A model generated the notes under the pieces. The model did no database searches. It was not told the DNA's origin and saw only the letters and a program-made list of their open reading frames with translations. A program made the translations under genes and the position numbers. From Acidobacteriota bacterium (GTDB taxonomy: Bacteria; Acidobacteriota; Blastocatellia; Pyrinomonadales; Pyrinomonadaceae), in contig JAOTWT010000170.1 of NCBI GenBank assembly GCA_029862725.1, positions 1 through 6,623 on the forward strand: a stretch of DNA of 6,623 nucleotides, written 5' to 3'. Within the stretch, counting starts at the first letter, position 1. Every line of letters starts with the position of its first letter. Positions 1 to 4,634 of the stretch are shown piece by piece.

Positions 1-1029
1 GATGAAATCGTCGATCCCAGTACAAACAAAACCGGTCTCGCGGTTCTTAACAATAAATTTTGGACCTCCGGAATCAGTTACCAAACAAGGAACGCCGGAA
101 GCATTGGCTTCCTGAATGACATTGCCGAATGCGTCGGTTCCGGAGGGAAAGACAAAAATGTCCATATTTGCATATGCTTCCGACAGGCTCTCGCCTTCTA
201 TAAAGCCCGTGAACACGGCATGCTTCATATTTTGTTGAAGCCACTCTTTTTCGTTGCCGTCACCAACGATAAGGAATTCGAACTTCTTTTTGGATCTTTT
301 CGCGAGTTCGGCCTCAAGTTTCTGCAGAAGGCGTACGTTTTTTTCCGCACGGAGCCGGCCGACAAAGCCAATCCTGATAGTCCCGTCACTTACCGTTCGC
401 TTTACGGGGTTGAACAATTCCGTATCGACTCCCCTTACCATCAAATAAGCTTCTCTACCCGTACCTTTCTCAAGCATTTCCATCAACTCACGGTTCGGAG
501 CCAGCACTATCTTTGGCATCTTGTAATAGAGGAGTGCTCCGTCCAGTATTTTCCTTTCAGCAAATGTCGTGAATTTGTCGAGCGATTTCTTGGGCAGGAA
601 ACTAAAGAGCCTGCCCAAACGGCTGGCCGCGAATTCGTGAAGGTTTGTGTGCCACGAGCCGATCATTGGTATGTTTAGCTTCCACGAAAGATAGCTGCCC
701 ATGATGCTGACGTCGTTTAAGCCCGTGATGTGCATAATGTCGGGTTTGAATTCGACAAGTTTTCGCATCACTTTCGAAGTATGGCGCTGGAAAAACGGGT
801 CGTATTTCAATCCAACGTCCATCGGAAACGACAATGCGGATTGTTTTAACGAAAGAAGCTCTACCGAACCGTCCTGATAATTCCGCGTTTCTTTATCAGA
901 GTGCACACACAGAAAAGGGTAGCCGTTTTTTTTGGCAAACCCGGTCAGTCTCTTGCTTGTCATTGCTACGCCGTTTACTTCCACAAATGAATCAGGAAAA
1001 TACGCGACTCGCGGAATTGTCTTAGTCAA
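1..1029 (-). CDS. GT4-family glycosyltransferase, C-terminus cut by the window edge
   Basis: Retaining GT-B glycosyltransferase that should move a sugar from a nucleotide-sugar donor to an acceptor, probably a lipid or glycan at the cytoplasmic face of the membrane; donor and acceptor cannot be read from sequence. 343 residues are visible and remain open at the left edge; members are usually near 380-400, so a few dozen are missing. Landmarks: N-terminal RVAYFPDSF followed by EVNGVAMTS (about 7-24), GSWHTN (124-129), GFVGRL-RAEKN at the start of the second Rossmann domain (221-231), FLIVGDG, then DAFGNVIQE (299-307), which is the EX7E motif with Asp for the first Glu, and VTDSGGPKFIV. Asp there is, from memory, normal for this GT4 subgroup. 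The start is TTG at 1029-1027: an in-frame TAA lies one codon further upstream, the next ATG is about 20 residues inside the conserved N-terminus, and no Shine-Dalgarno is visible. It lies 66 bases downstream of the PHP gene on the same strand, with a hairpin between. Family is secure; specificity is unknown. Confidence 0.93.
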   Translation of the reverse strand, partial: MTKTIPRVAYFPDSFVEVNGVAMTSKRLTGFAKKNGYPFLCVHSDKETRNYQDGSVELLSLKQSALSFPMDVGLKYDPFFQRHTSKVMRKLVEFKPDIMHITGLNDVSIMGSYLSWKLNIPMIGSWHTNLHEFAASRLGRLFSFLPKKSLDKFTTFAERKILDGALLYYKMPKIVLAPNRELMEMLEKGTGREAYLMVRGVDTELFNPVKRTVSDGTIRIGFVGRLRAEKNVRLLQKLEAELAKRSKKKFEFLIVGDGNEKEWLQQNMKHAVFTGFIEGESLSEAYANMDIFVFPSGTDAFGNVIQEANASGVPCLVTDSGGPKFIVKNRETGFVCTGIDDFI

Positions 1030-1044
1030 AATTTAAAAAGACGA

Positions 1045-1085
1045 ACCGGAGACTCAGATTCCAAAGGAAACGATTTTTCTCCGGT
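1045..1085 (-). terminator. Hairpin with T-rich tail between the PHP and glycosyltransferase genes
   Basis: A perfect 8-bp inverted repeat, ACCGGAGA with TCTCCGGT (1045-1052 and 1078-1085), encloses a 25-base loop. Read on the minus strand, the stem is followed within a few bases by TCTTTTTAAATTTTG, so it has the form of an intrinsic terminator or attenuator. It begins 10 bases after the PHP stop codon and ends 15 bases before the TTG start of the glycosyltransferase. It could end transcription after the PHP gene, partly lower downstream expression, or protect the RNA end. The long loop and the interrupted T-run make full termination uncertain. Confidence 0.45.
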
Positions 1086-1095
1086 ATTTATTCAG

Positions 1096-2340
1096 TTAAC
1101 CAGCGGATCCGGTCGAAGTAGGGGAATTTGGAAACCCGGTCGACATTTCGGTTCTGGGACTGGTCTCGATCTTTGCGTTGTTGAGACTCTTTGGAACACG
1201 GTCCTTCTTTTTCCGCACGGCTGCAAATACCGGACGCATTGTCGGGCTTCCCAGGAACCCAAGCGTCCAGATCGTCGCCCGCACCCATTTCGGTCCCGTT
1301 TTCCATCCGTGATCTCTTAAGGAAACTAGTCCCTTTCCATTAAAGGTGTCAAAAAAGATCCGATCGAACCAATCCTGCCGTTCGCTTGGAAAATCAGGGT
1401 AATGACTGAGAATTTCCGAAAAAGACTGAAGCTGGCGAGAATGAAGCGGCTGCATATACTCCGGCATCAAGACGACCTCGCTTCGTTTGCCAACCCTTAT
1501 TTCCTCGACAAATTCGGAAAAGGTGTTTTTGTTTGAAATGTTAATAACCGTATTCGGCTTGCAGCCGTGACGATCTCCGCCCGTAGCAATCGGATAACCG
1601 AGTTCTTCGGCTATGTCGATAACTTTTTTGTTTTCGGACCATGAACGAAAACCGTTTATCTCAAGGGCGTGAATCCACTTTCCATGCTCTTTCAAAAACT
1701 TGTCGAGAAGTATGTTGTGCCGCGCCTGGCCCACCATTTCAATATCCCAAATCGGATGGTTGAGAATGACAAGGACCTCCGGAATCTCGTTGAGCATCTT
1801 AAAAAGCTCGTGAAGCCTCGCATTGTCAGGCTCGTCGCCCTCGCTAAAGGTATACGCGAGCAGTTCCTGCGTGAGTTCATCAGCGCGGGCTTCCGGCAGA
1901 TTGTGAATACCCAAATGAAAAAAGCCAAACAGAAAAGGAACCGTCCATTCAAGCGAAATAGGCGCGATGTCGATGTCGGAATTCTCGGTGACCTGACGGT
2001 TGCCGTTTATTTCGTCGTGATCCGTCAATGAAACGATCGCATCGAGCCCGGCATCGTTAAGCTGCTTCTTTTCGATGTTATAAACATCGGTCGAATTCAA
2101 AGGAGGCGACCAATAAGCGGCCGAAAAATCCATCGGTCTCCCTTCTCTTTCAATATATTTCTTGCTTTCCCATTTCCAGAACCTTGAGACTATCGGCAGC
2201 TTCTGTGCGTAATGAGGCACAAAATCAAGCATCTCTTTGGAATGTTCGGTATGACAGTGGAGAGAAACGCCCGTCTTTACCTTTTTAGAAAGGTCTTCCG
2301 GCTGATGCAGGATATGCAAATGCGTTTGATTAAATTTCAT
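1096..2340 (-). CDS. PHP-domain metal-dependent hydrolase (putative phosphoesterase)
   Basis: 414-residue protein with a PHP fold, a TIM-like barrel that binds two or three metal ions and usually hydrolyses phosphoesters; its substrate is unknown. The metal-binding motifs appear in the expected order: SLHCHTEHS (26-34, HxH at His28/His30), SLTDHDEI (104-111), SLEW (Glu131), LNHP (His195), ALEINGF (225-231) and GGDRH (254-258, Asp256/His258). All look intact, so the enzyme should be active. There is no signal peptide, so it is cytoplasmic. The last ~35 residues are rich in Ser, Thr, Pro and Lys and look unstructured. ATG at 2340 is preceded by GGAG (2350-2347) six bases upstream, which supports this start. 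It is the first gene of the minus-strand pair, followed by a GT4 glycosyltransferase; proteins combining GT4 and PHP domains exist as far as I recall, so a shared glycan or glycolipid pathway is plausible. Most other PHP families (HisK, DNA polymerase PHP domains, RNase AM) are less likely because of the neighbour and the long insertions around the barrel. Confidence 0.88.
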   Translation of the reverse strand: MKFNQTHLHILHQPEDLSKKVKTGVSLHCHTEHSKEMLDFVPHYAQKLPIVSRFWKWESKKYIEREGRPMDFSAAYWSPPLNSTDVYNIEKKQLNDAGLDAIVSLTDHDEINGNRQVTENSDIDIAPISLEWTVPFLFGFFHLGIHNLPEARADELTQELLAYTFSEGDEPDNARLHELFKMLNEIPEVLVILNHPIWDIEMVGQARHNILLDKFLKEHGKWIHALEINGFRSWSENKKVIDIAEELGYPIATGGDRHGCKPNTVINISNKNTFSEFVEEIRVGKRSEVVLMPEYMQPLHSRQLQSFSEILSHYPDFPSERQDWFDRIFFDTFNGKGLVSLRDHGWKTGPKWVRATIWTLGFLGSPTMRPVFAAVRKKKDRVPKSLNNAKIETSPRTEMSTGFPNSPTSTGSAG

Positions 2341-2420
2341 TATCTACTCCGTATAAATGCAAACTAAACATTCAAAGCTAACAAAAAGGTAACTCAAAGT
2401 AAATTCAGTGATGAACTCAC

Positions 2421-2436
2421 GGGAGGTGTTTTGCAA
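2421..2436 (+). promoter_or_regulatory. Sigma-54-like promoter candidate
   Basis: The sequence GGGAGGTGTTTTGCAA has GG and GC separated by ten bases, the invariant spacing of sigma-54 (RpoN) -24/-12 promoters. It ends in the typical TTGCA and also matches the A and G of the -24 half. It points toward the DUF4097 gene and would give a leader of about 180 bases. Such matches arise by chance and no activator site was recognised, so this is only a candidate. Confidence 0.25.
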
Positions 2437-2615
2437 CTAATCTTCTGGATATAAAACAGCAACATAGTAGCTGATGCCTCATCGGCAAAGAAACCGGGTT
2501 GTGACAGTAATTCCTGGGAGCCGTTACCGGCATATTCGGAAAGTTGTCACGAACTGCGTCGCGGCGGTGTAATCGGCTTAGAAGATCAAAGCTGAGCATC
2601 AAATGTTCAAGAGCC

Positions 2616-2619
2616 GGAG
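2616..2619 (+). promoter_or_regulatory. Ribosome-binding site selecting the ATG at 2628
   Basis: GGAG, eight bases before ATG 2628, is a good Shine-Dalgarno match. It favours this start over the in-frame TTG at 2544, which has a purine run (GGAAAG) only one base upstream, too close to act as a ribosome-binding site. Confidence 0.6.
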
Positions 2620-2627
2620 AACCTAAA

Positions 2628-4514
2628 ATGTCATTTATATTTGCAGTCATATTTGGGGGCGTGTTATTTGCCTCGAGCCCCGTGCCGACGGCCAACCTCG
2701 AAGCGACCGATTGGCAGAATCCGGTCGCCTCCGTTGACGAGACCGAGGTCACGGAAAACACATATCCACTCAACCCGGATGGGAGAATATCGGTTTCAAA
2801 TATCAACGGGAGCTTGGAAGTCGTCGGTTGGGACCGTGCCGAAGTTTTGCTCGTCTCAAAAAAGGTCGCAAACACAAAAGAGCGGCTGCAGGACCTGGAA
2901 ATCAGAGTCACGTCGAATCCCGACCTTTTAAGGGTCGAGGTCGATTACAAGCGTTGGAAGGGAAAATGGGTAAAAGGCGACTCGCTCTATGTCAATTTCA
3001 AGCTGATGGTTCCGAGGACCGCCAAGGTTAGCGAACTGGAATCGGTAAACGGCGGCGTGACGGTAAGCGGTTTGATCAATGAAACCAAGGTGTCGGCTGT
3101 AAATGGCGCTGTAAAGGGAACTGAACTTAAGGGAAACGTGAATCTTGCTACCGTAAACGGGTCCGTGGTTGCGACTTTCGAGCAGCTTGACGCGTCGGCC
3201 GAGGTTAGTCTGAGTACCGTAAACGGTTCAGCACAGATCATTTTGCCCTCGAATGTAAATGCGACAATCAAGGCCGATTCGGTGAATGGTTCGATTACGA
3301 ACGATTTTGGATTGCCGGTCAGGAAAGGTAAATATGTCGGTCGCGATCTCTACGGGCGGATTGGATCGGGAACCTCGAAGATCCGGCTCAATACGGTCAA
3401 CGGCAGTATTAAGATCAAGCGTAGTGACGACGGTCAGACCGTGAATCCGGTTGAGAATCTGCTACCCCAAAAAACATCCGACGATTTTGACGATACGTTC
3501 GACGATTCGCTTGAGGACGGAGAAAAAGCGAACCGAATTGCGGCTGAGGCTGAAAAAATCGCCCGCGAGACGATTGAGGCCTCTAAAGAATTTGAAAAGG
3601 AAGCCCTTCTCGAGTCCGAAAGAATTGCGGCTGAAGCAGCTACCGCCAGCGTGGAAGCGTTGAGGGAAGAAATTGCCGGTGTGACCGCTGTTGAGATCGA
3701 TCGGGACCGAATTGCTGCCGAAGTTGCAGCCGTTTCAAGAACCCTCGCCGGCAACAAGCCGGCCCCGTATATACTTGAAGACTCAAAATCGATCACAGTC
3801 GAAGGGGTCCGGGATGTATCCGTTTTGGCCAACGGTTGTAATGTAACGGTCCGTGGATGGGACAAAAGCGAGATTCGATACTCGGTGTTGCGTCTCGCTC
3901 GCGGGCGGACAAGCCCGGTCAGGTCTATCGGTTTTTCCAATGACGGCTCCGGAATAGTCATAAATGTACAGGTCGCAAATCCGCCCGCCGACGCCGAGGT
4001 GCTTGAACAAGTGCAGGTCGAGGTTTATGTTCCCCGCAAAACCAATCTAAAAATAAAATCCGATCGCGAGATCCGCCTCGTCGGTGTTACCGGCGAACTC
4101 GAACTGAGCGGCAAGCACGGCGGCATTGATGTGCGGGATGCGGGCGGCCGTTTGGAGCTGGAGAGTGCGAATGCGACCGTCCGTGTAATCGGTTTTCAGG
4201 GTGAACTCGATTCACGGATCGGAATGGCGGATATGTATCTCGACGGCGATTTCCAAAAAATTACGTCGTATTCAAAAGGCGGGTTGGTCTACCTTACGCT
4301 GGCGGAAGGCAACGGTGCAATGATATCGACCAATGCGCTGGGCTCCGTTGATGGAATTTCTGCCTCGGAAGGTCCGCGGTCGACCGAAAACCTTCGGCTT
4401 TTGAAAAAGTCGGACGGCATGTGGCAGGTCGGAAGCGGAGAAGCGGAATACGATTTTCGATTCGCGGCGGGCAACCTGGTGTTGCGGTCCCGCAGCGGTC
4501 TTTCGTCTGATTAG
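2628..4514 (+). CDS. Exported two-domain DUF4097-type beta-repeat protein with central helical segment
   Basis: 628-residue protein, probably exported and of unknown function; DUF4097 proteins are described as putative adhesins or beta-solenoids. The N-terminus (MSFIFAVIFGGVLFAS...) is hydrophobic and signal-like but lacks the usual Lys/Arg. The first beta domain (about 45-275) opens with NINGSLEVVGWDRAE (58-72), then VPR at 128-130, and has six (S/A/T)VNG repeats starting at residues 139, 157, 175, 197, 218 and 256. An Asp-rich linker (284-298) leads to an Ala/Glu-rich predicted helix (about 296-374) in which RIAAE recurs at 303, 332 and 361. A second beta domain (about 385-628) repeats the layout: NVTVRGWDKSE around Trp411 and VPRK at 468-471, but without VNG repeats. 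The only Cys, at 404, lies far from the N-terminus, so there is no lipobox. A likely terminator follows the gene. In related genomes such genes often sit beside ECF sigma/anti-sigma genes; none is present here. Family call is good for the first half and inferred for the second. Confidence 0.85.
   Translation: MSFIFAVIFGGVLFASSPVPTANLEATDWQNPVASVDETEVTENTYPLNPDGRISVSNINGSLEVVGWDRAEVLLVSKKVANTKERLQDLEIRVTSNPDLLRVEVDYKRWKGKWVKGDSLYVNFKLMVPRTAKVSELESVNGGVTVSGLINETKVSAVNGAVKGTELKGNVNLATVNGSVVATFEQLDASAEVSLSTVNGSAQIILPSNVNATIKADSVNGSITNDFGLPVRKGKYVGRDLYGRIGSGTSKIRLNTVNGSIKIKRSDDGQTVNPVENLLPQKTSDDFDDTFDDSLEDGEKANRIAAEAEKIARETIEASKEFEKEALLESERIAAEAATASVEALREEIAGVTAVEIDRDRIAAEVAAVSRTLAGNKPAPYILEDSKSITVEGVRDVSVLANGCNVTVRGWDKSEIRYSVLRLARGRTSPVRSIGFSNDGSGIVINVQVANPPADAEVLEQVQVEVYVPRKTNLKIKSDREIRLVGVTGELELSGKHGGIDVRDAGGRLELESANATVRVIGFQGELDSRIGMADMYLDGDFQKITSYSKGGLVYLTLAEGNGAMISTNALGSVDGISASEGPRSTENLRLLKKSDGMWQVGSGEAEYDFRFAAGNLVLRSRSGLSSD
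3042..3407 (+). repeat. VNG beta-strand repeats (protein level)
   Basis: Six copies of a (S/A/T)-Val-Asn-Gly-(S/G/A) motif begin at 3042, 3096, 3150, 3216, 3279 and 3393. They are spaced 18, 18, 22, 21 and 38 codons apart, consistent with successive rungs of a beta-solenoid in which Asn-Gly forms the turn. A related NINGS lies at 2802-2816, 226 bases before the first of these. Codons vary between copies (gta/gtg/gtc, aac/aat), so this is an old, protein-level repeat. Confidence 0.8.
3534..3752 (+). repeat. 29-residue helical repeats, two full copies and one partial
   Basis: Units start with RIAAE at 3534, 3621 and 3708, exactly 87 bases apart; the third stops after 15 residues (RIAAEVAAVSRTLAG). 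The first two share the 13-base string gaattgcggctga at their starts, and the third differs at a few positions. Content is Ala, Glu, Lys and Arg with hydrophobic residues every three to four positions, so a long helix or coiled coil is expected; 29 residues is about eight helical turns. Confidence 0.7.
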
Positions 4515-4528
4515 CAATACGACGGAAG

Positions 4529-4564
4529 CGGTTCCGTGTAATTTGGAACCGGTTTGTTCTTTTG
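4529..4564 (+). terminator. Probable Rho-independent terminator of the DUF4097 gene
   Basis: A 7-bp perfect stem CGGTTCC/GGAACCG (4529-4535 and 4545-4551) with a 9-base loop is followed by GTTTGTTCTTTTG. It lies 14 bases after the TAG stop. The T-run is interrupted, so some read-through into the downstream gene on the same strand remains possible. Confidence 0.6.
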
Positions 4565-4634
4565 AGCGTTTTACATACTGTGCCCTTTTTATTGCTTGAA
4601 TTAATAATTACATCATACAGACCGAGGTCCACCA

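Larger units (their letters stand above)
2341..2627. promoter_or_regulatory. Divergent intergenic region between the two arms
   Basis: This 287-base stretch separates the start codons of two divergent genes and must carry promoters for both. The part next to the PHP gene (about 2341-2460) is A+T-rich. The part next to the DUF4097 gene is richer in G+C and stays open in that gene's frame from 2511. On the minus strand TTATAC lies close to the PHP ribosome-binding site, but no matching -35 element was convincing. On the plus strand TATAAA at 2450-2455 follows TTGCAA (2431-2436) at a spacing of only 13 bases, too short for a normal sigma-70 promoter. No credible gene is contained here. Confidence 0.5.

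Noticed and set aside
133..135. Loss of the first Glu of the GT4 EX7E motif (Asp299) as a sign of inactivity
   Set aside because: Asp before x-FGNV is, to my knowledge, usual in this GT4 subgroup, and the other motifs are intact.
220..678. Open frame of 152 codons on the plus strand
   Set aside because: It is antisense to the glycosyltransferase gene, which reads through with conserved GT4 motifs; no family features are seen in the plus-strand product.
1669..2031. Open frame of 120 codons on the plus strand
   Set aside because: It lies inside the PHP gene on the opposite strand, whose protein shows clear family motifs across the whole stretch.
2501..2550. Inverted repeat GTGACA...TGTCAC with a 38-base spacer
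   Set aside because: Only six perfect pairs over a long loop; such matches are common by chance and nothing else marks it as an operator or RNA element.
2603..2626. Seven-codon ORF (MFKSRRT) ending one base before the DUF4097 start codon
   Set aside because: Too short to support as a leader peptide, with no clear ribosome-binding site of its own.
3434..3961. Open frame of 175 codons on the minus strand
   Set aside because: It is antisense to the repeat-rich helical part of the DUF4097 gene; its Ser/Ala-rich, biased product is what the complement of Ala/Glu codons gives.
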